Positions 8,865 to 17,495 of a stretch of DNA of 64,000 nt are shown here, in pieces. The notes beneath the pieces were generated by a model, which was not told the origin of the DNA, did not search any database, and saw only the letters and a list, made by a program, of their open reading frames with translations. Numbering within the stretch: position 1 is the stretch's first letter; each line of letters starts with the position of its first letter. A program made the translations under genes and the position numbers. Source of the DNA: UBA11346 sp038318565 (GTDB lineage: Bacteria; Planctomycetota; UBA11346); assembly GCA_038318565.1 (NCBI GenBank), contig JBBQCI010000006.1:10031-74030 (forward strand), read 5' to 3'.

Positions 8865-9710
8865 ATGAAGATCGCCCCTGTCGTCATCTCCAAGACCATC
8901 TCCATCGGTGGCCCGCTGCCGGTCATGATCATGGGGCCGTGCGTCATTGAGAGCGAACGCCACTGCCTGAAGATGGCAGCGATCGTCAAGGTCGCTGCCG
9001 CCAAGGCTGGCCTGCCAGTGATCTTCAAGGCGAGCTTCGACAAGGCCAATCGTACCAGCCATGCGTCCTTTCGTGGTCAGGGTCTGACCGATGGACTGGC
9101 CGTGCTGGCCCGGGTAAAACGAGAGTTCGGCATGCCGGTGACCACGGACGTGCACGAGCGCGAGCAGGTGGCAGCTCTCGCCGAGGTGGTGGATCTCATC
9201 CAGGTCCCCGCCTTCCTTTGCCGTCAGACCGACCTGGTTGAAGCCTGCGCCCGTTCAGGAGTGGCGACTTCGATCAAGAAGGGGCAATTCCTCGCTCCGC
9301 AGGACTGCGGCAACATCGTCAGCAAGTTCCGTCATGCCGGCGGTCGCGGGCCGATCCTGATCGAGCGCGGTTCGTCGTTTGGCTACAACACCCTGGTGAC
9401 TGATTTCCGCGCGCTGCCGATCATGCGCAGCCTGGGTGTGCCGGTGATCTTTGACGCCACCCACAGCGTGCAGATGCCTGGCGGCCAGGGCACGACCAGT
9501 GGCGGGGCGGGACACTTTGCGCCGATGCTGATGCGTGCCGCCATGGCGGTGGGTGTAGAGGGCATTTTCTTAGAAACCCACGACCGTCCGAAGCAGGCCA
9601 TGTCGGATGGCCCCAACATGATTCCAGCCAAGCACCTGGGCAAGGTCCTGGGGGATATCGTGGCGCTCCATCAGCTGCTAGGCCGCCCCGCCCCGCCCCA
9701 ACCGTTCTGA
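8865..9710 (+). CDS. kdsA: 3-deoxy-D-manno-octulosonate 8-phosphate synthase
   Basis: Condenses phosphoenolpyruvate with arabinose 5-phosphate to KDO-8-P for the lipopolysaccharide core. The 281-residue TIM barrel has the family signatures: GPCVIES near the N-terminus, KASFDKANR, FLCRQTD, IKKGQFLAPQD, ERGSSFGYN and FDATHSVQMPGG. The Cys in GPCVIES is the metal ligand of the metal-dependent class, while the E. coli type has Asn there (GGMNVLES), so this is probably a metalloenzyme. I chose ATG 8865 (MKIAPV) to match the family length of about 280. It stands alone, divergent from the NHL gene, rather than in the usual pyrG-kdsA-eno arrangement. It shows that the organism makes LPS. Confidence 0.97.
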   Translation: MKIAPVVISKTISIGGPLPVMIMGPCVIESERHCLKMAAIVKVAAAKAGLPVIFKASFDKANRTSHASFRGQGLTDGLAVLARVKREFGMPVTTDVHEREQVAALAEVVDLIQVPAFLCRQTDLVEACARSGVATSIKKGQFLAPQDCGNIVSKFRHAGGRGPILIERGSSFGYNTLVTDFRALPIMRSLGVPVIFDATHSVQMPGGQGTTSGGAGHFAPMLMRAAMAVGVEGIFLETHDRPKQAMSDGPNMIPAKHLGKVLGDIVALHQLLGRPAPPQPF

Positions 9711-9748
9711 TTGTCAGCGTCCGACCCTCGGCCGTCGTACCACTCGGT

Positions 9749-11869
9749 ATGAGGATCCTGGCTGCGCTTGTTTGTAGTGCCGTGTTGTTTGCCGGTGAAG
9801 CCGATCCGAAGGCTCAGGCCAAGGCGGTATGGACCGCAGCGGCCAAATCCGGCGACGTGTGGACCTGCCTCCAGGTCGAAGCGTGGGGCCGCAAGGTGAA
9901 GGCCGGTTTCCGACAAGGCTCCATTCTAGGCGAGTCCGTCATCATCGGGGATCCGTTGATGGCTGTGCCTGAAGCCGTGGAGTTTACCCACGATGGTGTC
10001 GATCGCGTCATTACCAGCAGTCATGGTTGGCTGCGGGTGTGGGCTCCTGACGGCCGACCACTGCAGCCAGCGGTCAACATCGGATTGGCTGGCTGGCAGA
10101 AGGTGGTCGGATTTGGTGGTGCGGTCATCGCGGCAGTGGAGCGTCACCGGTCGGCAGCTACGGGTGAAGCCATCATAGATGCGGGTTCCTTCCGGATCAT
10201 TGATGGGTTCCGTCTGACCGGCATGCAGCTTGCTCTGTCAGCCCTGCAGTCCGTCAACGGTAGGCCGTCTGTAGCAGATGACGGTTCGGCGGTAGCGTGC
10301 GAGATTCATACGTCCGATGCGGTAACCGGTGCAACTACGCTGGCTGTTCATGTAGTGAATGCGGCGAAGGTCCAACGGGTGTTGCCGGGTGTACGCTTGG
10401 AAGGCGTCGGTCGGCAGGCCTCTTGGCTTTGTCTACGCGATACGACTGGGCGTTTCCTGTTGGCCGGCGAACGACGGACCGACTACTTGTCCAGTCCTTC
10501 CGGCAGTTCGTTCGCAGAGGGTCCGGGACTGGCAGCGTGCGTAGTCAAAAAGGTGTTGATGCTAGTCGGTTTGGATGGATCAATGAAACCTATAGCGGGT
10601 GGTCCGGCTATCGGTGGAGATCCCTTCATCGCCTCGGTTGGTGGATGGTTGGTGGTCGGCAGTGGGAATGGAGCAAAGATGATTTCACAGGGGGACCTGC
10701 TCGGAGAGAACGCCGGTGTCGAGGTGGATCAGCCTCCAACCATCGCCCTGTGGCGATGGTCCGACCTCGCCAAGGATCCAGCGGCCAAGCCACTGGCCAT
10801 CGAACTTGGACGCTGTTCCATAGCCTCCGATAAATCGGCTGCAATCTGGGTCTGGGTAGGCAGTCAGGTCGACTGCCTGGATCTCTCGGGCAACATGCCG
10901 AAACGTGAACCACAGGCCACATCAACCAAGCCGATCGGCTGGGTATCTACAAACTTCGTCTGCATGCACATCCGTAACGACGATGGAAGTTCGGTCTTGT
11001 ACGACCAGGAACGCCGCGAGGTGTGGTCCGGTGCCTGTACTAACATCGAGCTGACAAGACGGGATCTCGCCTTGGTGACACGGACCGAAGCCGCCGGTAT
11101 GTCGTATGCCCTGGTGCGCCTGGCTCCGGATCCTGCCCTACGTCAGGAGATCCGTCTGGGCCTGCCGCCGCAGGAGCAACGTCTAGTCGTCTCGTACACC
11201 GCTCCAGACCAGGTCGTGGCTAGCGCCGACAGCAGCTGGTGGCGGCTGGTTGGATTCGATGGCAAAGTCCAGCAGACCGGCCGTGAAGCCGGTCCCAAGG
11301 CCGTCTCGCCACCAGACATCGAACCCTTGGGTTGGTACGACCCCCATGGCGCATTCTATAGTCTGCGTTGCCGATTGGTGGCCAAAGCGACCGGACCCGA
11401 TGAGGACCGTGCGGGCCAGTTCGATCTGCGCGATGCGTGGCGTAGTGGACAGACCATCGTACTCCTCGAGCGTCAGGGCCAGGTGCTGGTGTCGGGTCGC
11501 AAGCGAGGTGAATGGATCGACCTCGGCAATGTCCCAGAGGCTGACCGCATCGCGTTGGCGAGTGGCCAGTTGGCGCTCGTCCAAGGGCATGGCGAGGAAA
11601 CCCGAGTGCTCGCGACCATCGATTCCGGTCCCAAGCTCAACATGAAGCCTGTGGCTGAAAAGCTGGCCGAACTCCCCCCAGGAGCCTGGCGCATTGATCG
11701 TCGCAACCAATTCTCCCCGCCCCGTGGCAAACAGGCGGAATGGGACACTGAACGTCTCGGCTGGCAGCCGATGCGGCTGCGCAGTCCGGAAGGCGGCAAC
11801 ATGCTAGTGGTCACGCGGTCCGTTGTGATCGACCTGACCCCCGAGGCGGCCAGGTTGGTCAGCAAATAG
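9749..11869 (+). CDS. Large exported protein of unknown function (beta-propeller-like)
   Basis: Not recognised. The 706-residue product begins with a short signal peptide (MRILAALVCSAVLFAGE) and so is probably periplasmic. The remainder is made of short beta-rich units with recurring GW/DG turns (for example SHGWLRVWAPDGRPL, VGLDGSMKPIAGG, LVGFDGKVQQTG), which suggests one or two beta-propellers such as a PQQ/WD-like fold, but no repeat signature is clean enough to name. It starts 38 bases after kdsA and ends one base before trmO, so it may be cotranscribed with both. No catalytic motif is visible. Confidence 0.65.
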   Translation: MRILAALVCSAVLFAGEADPKAQAKAVWTAAAKSGDVWTCLQVEAWGRKVKAGFRQGSILGESVIIGDPLMAVPEAVEFTHDGVDRVITSSHGWLRVWAPDGRPLQPAVNIGLAGWQKVVGFGGAVIAAVERHRSAATGEAIIDAGSFRIIDGFRLTGMQLALSALQSVNGRPSVADDGSAVACEIHTSDAVTGATTLAVHVVNAAKVQRVLPGVRLEGVGRQASWLCLRDTTGRFLLAGERRTDYLSSPSGSSFAEGPGLAACVVKKVLMLVGLDGSMKPIAGGPAIGGDPFIASVGGWLVVGSGNGAKMISQGDLLGENAGVEVDQPPTIALWRWSDLAKDPAAKPLAIELGRCSIASDKSAAIWVWVGSQVDCLDLSGNMPKREPQATSTKPIGWVSTNFVCMHIRNDDGSSVLYDQERREVWSGACTNIELTRRDLALVTRTEAAGMSYALVRLAPDPALRQEIRLGLPPQEQRLVVSYTAPDQVVASADSSWWRLVGFDGKVQQTGREAGPKAVSPPDIEPLGWYDPHGAFYSLRCRLVAKATGPDEDRAGQFDLRDAWRSGQTIVLLERQGQVLVSGRKRGEWIDLGNVPEADRIALASGQLALVQGHGEETRVLATIDSGPKLNMKPVAEKLAELPPGAWRIDRRNQFSPPRGKQAEWDTERLGWQPMRLRSPEGGNMLVVTRSVVIDLTPEAARLVSK

Positions 11870-11870
11870 C

Positions 11871-12407
11871 ATGTCGGGACCGGTGCCTGCATCGCGCGGC
11901 ACCAGACTGCCCGCATATGATCTGCCGGCCGACGCTGCGTACCAACTGCGGCCCATCGGCGTAGTCAGATCACCGTGGAAAATGCGCACAGAAGCCCCGC
12001 GCCAAGGGACGGTGGATCCGCAGGCCCAGGCCTGCATCGTGCTGCGTCCAGGTCTGCAGAATACGCTGAAGGATCTGGCTGGCTTCGACCGGCTGTGGGT
12101 TCTTGCTTGGTTCCATTGGTCTCGTGGCTGGAATCAGCAGCTGGTGCCGCCGCGCGATACGGTGAAACGCGGCGTGTTCGCGACGCGCAGTCCCGATCGG
12201 CCAAATGCGCTTGGACTGAGCTGCGTTGCCATAGAGCGCGTACATGGCTGCCGGGTGTGGGTGCGTGGGCACGATCTGCTCGATGGCACGCCGGTGCTGG
12301 ATCTCAAACCCTACATTTCCGACTACGACGCGTTCCCGGCTGCCGCCCGCGGTTGGTTGGACGGCCTCACCGAGCCGGGTCCGGATCACCGCCTGCCGGA
12401 CGGTTGA
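11871..12407 (+). CDS. trmO: tRNA (adenine37-N6)-methyltransferase TrmO (TsaA/UPF0066 family)
   Basis: Methylates t6A37 to m6t6A in threonine tRNA, using S-adenosylmethionine. The 178-residue protein carries the family hallmarks: YQLRPIGVVRSPW near residue 24, LAGFDRLWVLAWFHWS, the strongly conserved GVFATRSPDRPNALGLS, and LDGTPVLDLKPYISDYD. It begins one base after the previous stop. Its last 41 bases overlap, tail to tail, the end of the O-antigen ligase-like gene on the other strand. The length corresponds to the single-domain form lacking the C-terminal extension of E. coli TrmO. Confidence 0.93.
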   Translation: MSGPVPASRGTRLPAYDLPADAAYQLRPIGVVRSPWKMRTEAPRQGTVDPQAQACIVLRPGLQNTLKDLAGFDRLWVLAWFHWSRGWNQQLVPPRDTVKRGVFATRSPDRPNALGLSCVAIERVHGCRVWVRGHDLLDGTPVLDLKPYISDYDAFPAAARGWLDGLTEPGPDHRLPDG

Positions 12408-14076
12408 GTTCGGCCGCGAGGGCGTCCAGAGCTGCGCCATTGACCGGATTGCGCCGGATGTGACCGAGGAGATCGGCGGCACGTGCTCGGGCTGCAGCAG
12501 CGGCGGCGACCAGCGACGGATCTGCGCTGCCACCAGCAATGCGTCTGCGCGCCAAGATCAAACCACCGGCCTCGCCGGGATTGCGTCGGAGATGTGCCGC
12601 CAAAGCGGCATCTGACTCGGCAAGTCGACCAAGCCGCCCCAGGCAGCGGGCCCGTCGTTCATCAAGGTTGTCGAGTGGGCCAAGCCGCGCGCGTAGCTGG
12701 TCCAGTTCGGCGATATCATCCACGGGGCGGCTAGTGAGGCGTGCTGTTGATCGGGTTTCGATGCCGACCGGTCCGCCACCATCGGCGGCCAGTTCGCGGA
12801 CAATCATGGTGGTCAAAGCCAGGGCGCAGACCGCTGGCAAAGCACGGATCCAGGGCGTCACGACCATCGGGCGCTGGCTGCCCGCCACTGCCCACGAGAG
12901 TCCAGCCAGTACGGCGAGACAGAGCAGTCCGCCGGGCTGCGACAGGTGTGATTCGATCATCGACAGTACACCCGCGGTGCACCAGCCAGCAAGCAGAGCG
13001 GCTACCGCTGGTTCGTCACGTCGATGCCACAGCGGACGCAGGGTTGCCAGCAGGGCCCAGCCGAGCAGAGCAGCCAATACCAGACCGCCATCGCTGAGAA
13101 TCTGCAGTGGCTCGCAATGGGCGTGGGCGGCATAGCTGGGAACGGTCAGCCACAAGGCCGCATAGGAGGACTGTTCGGGGAGCGTAGCGATGATGGCTGC
13201 CGGCCCGTGTCCGATCAGCGCAGCCGCCCCGCTGAGCGATTCGAACGTACCACGCCAGATGTGTACACGTTGGGCCGAGCCAGCACCAAGACTCGAAGGG
13301 TCGGCCCAGCCGAATACCGGCACGAGCCAGGCGATCACCACGGCACTACCTCCGGCGATCAGCAATGGCCCATGCCAGGCGCGCGGAGCTTTCAGAACCA
13401 GCACGCTCGCCAGTGCGGCCAGCCCGCCGAACCACACTGCCCGGCAGGGATCCCCGCCCAGCCAGCCGCCAGCGAGAATGCCGGCGCATCCAGCGGTGGC
13501 GATCGCCCACAGCCACCAGCGCAAGCCACCGTCAGCGAGGAATCTGGACAGACCCAACGCGACCAAGGGTAGCGCAGCCCCGACCGCGAAGTTGACGTTG
13601 CCGAAGGGCGCTTCGCGGTGGATGCGCAGGATCTCGCCGACTTCATGATATTGGGTCAGGGCGGTCATCGCCAGGATGCCGGTGCCTGCCAGTCCGGCAG
13701 CGGCGATCAGGCGACCGGCATCACCGTGAGCTGCCCATCGAGCGAGGGCAAGGGCGGTGGCACAAGCAGCGGCGCGTTCGATCAGCCAGATCGTCCCGGG
13801 TTCGCGAACCGGGGCCCACAACAGGGCCACTGCCTGCCAGGCACAGGCCAGCAGCAGGGGAAACGCGGCGGCCGGCAGCGAGATGGTGCGCACGGCCCAG
13901 ACCGCAGCGACACTGCCAGCGAGCAGCACGACATCCGCGGAACGGCCGATCTCGATGCCCGGATGCAAGCCAGCCGCCCACCAATACAGCCAGCAGCACG
14001 GGATCAGCAGTAGCGGCAGGCTAGCAATCCACAGGGCCGGACGACCGGGTAACCGGGCGACCGGGCCGTCAATCAT
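12367..14076 (-). CDS. O-antigen ligase/polymerase-like membrane protein (Wzy/WaaL superfamily)
   Basis: A 569-residue polytopic membrane protein with about ten hydrophobic spans and one larger periplasmic loop. The loop region GHGPAAIIATLPEQ...YAAHAHCEPLQILSDGG has the layout of O-antigen ligases ('..HaHNeyLqilaEgGl'), including the key His-Cys/Asn-Glu segment. The C-terminal 130 residues are soluble, Ala/Arg-rich helices with a TPR-like look (LGPLDNLDERRARCLGRLGRL). ATG 14076 overlaps the upstream AAA+ stop (ATGA), so the two are translationally coupled; a longer upstream frame is just the AAA+ gene's shadow. It would join or polymerise surface glycans at the inner membrane's outer face. 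The exact substrate is unknown. Confidence 0.8.
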   Translation of the reverse strand: MIDGPVARLPGRPALWIASLPLLLIPCCWLYWWAAGLHPGIEIGRSADVVLLAGSVAAVWAVRTISLPAAAFPLLLACAWQAVALLWAPVREPGTIWLIERAAACATALALARWAAHGDAGRLIAAAGLAGTGILAMTALTQYHEVGEILRIHREAPFGNVNFAVGAALPLVALGLSRFLADGGLRWWLWAIATAGCAGILAGGWLGGDPCRAVWFGGLAALASVLVLKAPRAWHGPLLIAGGSAVVIAWLVPVFGWADPSSLGAGSAQRVHIWRGTFESLSGAAALIGHGPAAIIATLPEQSSYAALWLTVPSYAAHAHCEPLQILSDGGLVLAALLGWALLATLRPLWHRRDEPAVAALLAGWCTAGVLSMIESHLSQPGGLLCLAVLAGLSWAVAGSQRPMVVTPWIRALPAVCALALTTMIVRELAADGGGPVGIETRSTARLTSRPVDDIAELDQLRARLGPLDNLDERRARCLGRLGRLAESDAALAAHLRRNPGEAGGLILARRRIAGGSADPSLVAAAAAARARAADLLGHIRRNPVNGAALDALAAELNRPAGGDPDPAR

Positions 14077-15755
14077 CTGAAGCTCTCCGGGACGAAAGCG
14101 GCGTCGCTCGCTTCGGCAATCGCGATGTCGATCTGGAATTGCATGGTCTGCTTGGGGACCGGCGGACGCCAGTCCTTTAGGCAGGATTCCACCGAGGTCA
14201 GCGCGTCGGTGTTTTCGACCCGGTGTACACGATAGGCTTTGACCGCGATAGCTTCGGCGGCGCCCGGCGTCAGCCAGATCGGGATGAGCATCCGCGTTGC
14301 CGCGGTCGGTGCGTCTGGCAGTTCGAGGCCGCGGCGTTTGCACAGTGAGCGGATCAGCGCCCAGCTCTCGTCGGCGTTGGCGGTCGGCAGCAGGGGGATC
14401 TTGACGTCGACGCGTCCTGGGCGTTTCAGATCGACTTCGATCAGATCGGGTCGGCTGCTGGCGAGGATCCACACCGTGCGGCCGCGGTTCTTCGTCTCGC
14501 TCATCTCCTGGGCGAGCATCGCGTAGACCCGCCCGCCGATGCCACCGTCGCTGCCGCCCGATTCGCGCTTGCCCAGCGACTGGTCGGCCTCGTCGACGAA
14601 GACGTAACAGCGCCCGAGCGCGCGGACCAGGCGGAAGATCTTCTCCAGGTTGCCCTCGGTCGAGCCCACCCACTTGTCGCGGAAGTTCTTCAGCTTGACG
14701 ACCGGCACGCCGGCTTCACCGGCCAGGCATTCAACTGTGTACGTTTTGCCGGTGCCGACCGGGCCGCAGATCAGGTACCCCATCGGCAGGGCCTGCAGAT
14801 CGTCCTGGCGCCACAAGGCGAGGTCCTGGCGCAGCCACGCCTTCACGCGATCCATGCCGGCGAGATCATCGAGCGTCTTCTTCGATTCGATGAATTCGAT
14901 AAGGCCGCCGCTGTCGGCCTCGATCAGGCGCTTTTTCACATCGCCCAAGTCGCGCTCGGTGATCGGCTCCTGACGATGCTGGCGGGTGCGCACCAGACTG
15001 TCCACCGAAGCCAGAGTTGCGCCGGCTAGGGCGCGGGCTGGCCGGGCCAGATCGCTGCCGAATGGGGCGAGGGCGAGCGGGCACTTGCGCACCAGTTCGC
15101 GCAGCGCCGCTTCGATCCCGGCGGCATCCGGAAGAGGCACCTGGACCACGCGCGCGCGGGGATTGGTCGCGACCAGCACGTGCAGGTCAGCGAGCGCTTC
15201 GGTGACCAGGAAGGACGCTAGGCTGTGGCCGGAAAGCAGGCCATCGCTGGCCCAATCGCGCATCAGCACGGCGACGGCGGCGATGTCTGCACTGCTCCAG
15301 CCTTGGGTCGCCGGGGCGACCAGCTGGGCGCCAGAGACGACGAAGGCGACTTGCGGACTCTTCTGTCCAAGCTGCGCCAGGTTGGCCGTGTAGCGGGCGT
15401 AATAGGTCAGCCATTCGATCGCCTGGCGCGGTTGCTTTGGCAGGGTCTGGTCCTGCTTCCAGTGCGGCCAGGCGGCGAAGGCGTCGCCGCCCTTGGCCAC
15501 CCGCACGCCGTTGCCGACATCGTACGTCAGCACTACGTCGAAGCGGGCGAGCAGCGCCGAGGCGATATATTCGATCAGCGTGCCGCTTTCCGAGGAGGTC
15601 CCCTTGGGCACCGGGAATCGATCGGCGACATTGCCATGCAGGATGAACTGACTGCACGAGCCGCTCTCGTAGCCGAGCGCGATCTCCTCGGCCCAGGTCG
15701 GACGGGGCTGACGGGGCGAGGCGGCGGGCTGACGTGGAGCAATGGCATCGGTCAT
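14073..15755 (-). CDS. AAA+ ATPase with degenerate N-terminal AAA-like domain (Vps4/p97-like)
   Basis: A 560-residue cytosolic ATPase. The C-terminal half is a complete classic AAA domain: Walker A GPVGTGKT, pore-loop region FRDKWVGSTEGN, Walker B YVFVDEAD, sensor-1 ILASSRPD and an arginine-finger region LKRPGRVDVK. The N-terminal half (about residues 20-240) looks like a second, P-loop-less ATPase-type domain (FILHGNVADRF, VAFVVSGAQL, LHVLVATNPRA). I chose ATG 15755 (MTDAIAPRQ). It lies downstream of pspA and a coiled-coil membrane protein on the same strand, and is coupled to the ligase-like gene. PspA is an ESCRT-III-family polymer, so an attractive but unproven role is extraction or disassembly of that polymer, as Vps4 does. 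Confidence 0.85.
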   Translation of the reverse strand: MTDAIAPRQPAASPRQPRPTWAEEIALGYESGSCSQFILHGNVADRFPVPKGTSSESGTLIEYIASALLARFDVVLTYDVGNGVRVAKGGDAFAAWPHWKQDQTLPKQPRQAIEWLTYYARYTANLAQLGQKSPQVAFVVSGAQLVAPATQGWSSADIAAVAVLMRDWASDGLLSGHSLASFLVTEALADLHVLVATNPRARVVQVPLPDAAGIEAALRELVRKCPLALAPFGSDLARPARALAGATLASVDSLVRTRQHRQEPITERDLGDVKKRLIEADSGGLIEFIESKKTLDDLAGMDRVKAWLRQDLALWRQDDLQALPMGYLICGPVGTGKTYTVECLAGEAGVPVVKLKNFRDKWVGSTEGNLEKIFRLVRALGRCYVFVDEADQSLGKRESGGSDGGIGGRVYAMLAQEMSETKNRGRTVWILASSRPDLIEVDLKRPGRVDVKIPLLPTANADESWALIRSLCKRRGLELPDAPTAATRMLIPIWLTPGAAEAIAVKAYRVHRVENTDALTSVESCLKDWRPPVPKQTMQFQIDIAIAEASDAAFVPESFR

Positions 15756-15777
15756 GGAGCTGTCCGGGGTCCGGGAG

Positions 15778-16581
15778 TCACTGTGCCACCGGCTTGGCAG
15801 CCGGAGCGGAGCGTTCGAGGTCGGCGATGTCAGAGGCGGCGCTGCCGAAATCGAGCAGTCCCGAGGCCAGTTCGACATCGCTGGCGATGGTCAGCGGCTG
15901 CCCCTGGATGGCGACGTTCTCGCGCGCCAGTTCGATCTGCGCCTCGATACGGGCGCGATCGGCGGCGATTTCGGCGAGATTGCGTGCGCGTTCACCGCGG
16001 TTGGCGATACGGCGGGCAAGGATATCGCGAGTGGCGCGCTGGCTATCGCGCACATTCTCGTTAACCGCTGAGGCGATCTCGCGGTCGAGTACGGCGATGC
16101 GGGCGCGGATCGCGTCTTCGGATTCGTCCCATTCACCTGACTGTAGATTCGCCTCGGCGACCAGCAGCTTGAGATAGGTCCAGCGCATGCGGGCCAAGGC
16201 GTCACGATTCGCCTCCAACGTGAAGGCTTCGGCGTGCGCCTGCTGCTGGAGTTCGAGCACCCGGGCGCACCCGCTGTCGAGCCGCTTGAGCGCGGCGCGC
16301 GCTGGCGGCGACAGCCGGTTGATCAGAGCGAGTTCACGTTCGATGCCATCGGCTGCCGGAGCGCTCGGTCGAGCGAGGGCATCCGTGACGTTGCGAAAAC
16401 GTGCGTTGGAGACCAACAGCCACAGATAGCCGACCTCAAGACCAGCGCCGAGAAACCAGAATCCGGGGTTGGCGAAGCCGAGGATGCAGAAGCCGGCGAA
16501 CACCACGACATTGACCGGCACATTGCCAAGTCCCGGGATGGCAGGGCGGGCTAAAAAGGCGGCCTTGAGATAGCGCCACAT
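15778..16581 (-). CDS. Membrane-anchored coiled-coil protein in the PspA cluster
   Basis: Not assigned to a named family. The 267-residue protein has two adjacent N-terminal hydrophobic segments (about residues 20-60: VPVNVVVFAGFCILGFANPG and FWFLGAGLEVGYLWLLVS), a hairpin placing both termini in the cytoplasm. A long Ala/Arg/Glu-rich helical region follows (about 75-250) with heptad-like spacing and few prolines, typical of a coiled coil. It sits 22 bases upstream of the AAA+ gene and 64 downstream of pspA. It could be the membrane receptor that couples PspA and the ATPase; that is inference from order and architecture. Confidence 0.7.
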   Translation of the reverse strand: MWRYLKAAFLARPAIPGLGNVPVNVVVFAGFCILGFANPGFWFLGAGLEVGYLWLLVSNARFRNVTDALARPSAPAADGIERELALINRLSPPARAALKRLDSGCARVLELQQQAHAEAFTLEANRDALARMRWTYLKLLVAEANLQSGEWDESEDAIRARIAVLDREIASAVNENVRDSQRATRDILARRIANRGERARNLAEIAADRARIEAQIELARENVAIQGQPLTIASDVELASGLLDFGSAASDIADLERSAPAAKPVAQ

Positions 16582-16645
16582 GCTTAGATTGCGCTGCCCG
16601 AGGGCTGTTGGTCAGCGGCGGGCGTGCAGCCGCCAGCCGACAGCC

Positions 16646-17419
16646 TCATCCCATCGACTTCTGGGCGGGCGCCGGGGCCTGCACCGGCATGTCCGTGGTG
16701 TTCGCCTCGGTGGCGACCGGCATAGGGGCGGGTCCGACGGCCAAGCCCTCCTTGGCAGCGAAGTCGGCGAGGGCCTGGTCGGCCAAGGCCTCTTGCTCGG
16801 ACTCCTTGATCTTGAATTCATCGGTATTGAGCGAGTCCTTGGCCAGGCGAGCGCGGCCAGCGGCTTTGTTCCGCTCGTCCTCGACCATCTCCTGCAGGCG
16901 GTTGAGGGTGTCACCGCTGCCACCGATGTTGGTGATCATGCCCGAGGCCATCTCGTTGAGCTCGGCCATCGCCTTCTTCATCTTCATGTCATCGATCGAA
17001 CTCTTGAGCTGTTCGAGCTTCATCTTGGCCTGCTGCATGGAGACGTCGCGTGCCTTGACCAGTTCCTTGTAAGTCTTCTCGGCGTCGCCCAGCTGCCGGC
17101 GGTTCTCTTCCAACTCGCGCGAGGTGGTCTGCAGGCGCAGGGCGTAATTGCCAGCGGCGGCCCGGTTATTCGCTTTGAGATGTGCGGTGGCCTTGGCGCG
17201 CAGGTCGCGCTCCTCGATCTCCAGCTTGCGCACCTGCGCCATCAGCTTCTCGCACAGGCCGGCATGACTGGCCAAGCCCTGGTTGAACTGGCCGATCTGC
17301 TTGCGCAGATTCTCCTTTTCCACCTCAAGCAGGGCCTCGGGATTGCGTCGTTCGACGCCACTGACGAACAGGCTGGCAAAGCCCTTGAAGAGGTTGCCGA
17401 TGCGGGCGAGAAGGGACAT
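16646..17419 (-). CDS. pspA: PspA/IM30 (Vipp1) family protein
   Basis: A 257-residue, almost wholly alpha-helical protein of the PspA/IM30 family, peripheral inner-membrane proteins that polymerise on stressed membranes and belong to the ESCRT-III superfamily. The N-terminus SLLARIGNLFKGFASLFV is amphipathic like helix 0. Long charged helices follow with the family-like pattern QIGQFNQGLASHAGLCEKL, LEENRRQLGDAEKTYKELV and AMAELNEMASGM. The Pro/Ala-rich tail after residue 225 (VGPAPMPVATEA) is an unusual extension. I chose ATG 17419 (MSLLARIG), preceded by GGAG. Its neighbours are not the E. coli pspBCF genes but SBP, VWA and AAA+ genes. Confidence 0.88.
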   Translation of the reverse strand: MSLLARIGNLFKGFASLFVSGVERRNPEALLEVEKENLRKQIGQFNQGLASHAGLCEKLMAQVRKLEIEERDLRAKATAHLKANNRAAAGNYALRLQTTSRELEENRRQLGDAEKTYKELVKARDVSMQQAKMKLEQLKSSIDDMKMKKAMAELNEMASGMITNIGGSGDTLNRLQEMVEDERNKAAGRARLAKDSLNTDEFKIKESEQEALADQALADFAAKEGLAVGPAPMPVATEANTTDMPVQAPAPAQKSMG

Positions 17420-17458
17420 GGGCGGCTCCGGATGGCGACGTCTTAGCGGCATCCCGGG

Positions 17459-17477
17459 CGATGGTCAAAGACCATCG
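17459..17477. repeat. Intergenic hairpin between SBP gene and pspA
   Basis: A perfect 8-bp stem (cgatggtc / gaccatcg) with an AAA loop lies in the 76-base gap upstream of pspA. It could attenuate or stabilise the mRNA so that pspA is expressed at a level different from the genes before it. No T-run follows on the minus strand. Confidence 0.5.
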
Positions 17478-17495
17478 GTGACCGGCCTGTGGTCA

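Noticed and set aside
12367..14673. Longer form of the ligase-like protein with about 200 extra N-terminal residues
   Set aside because: The extra part is an Arg/Pro-rich shadow of the AAA+ gene in another frame. The ATG at 14076, overlapping the AAA+ stop, gives a proper membrane protein.
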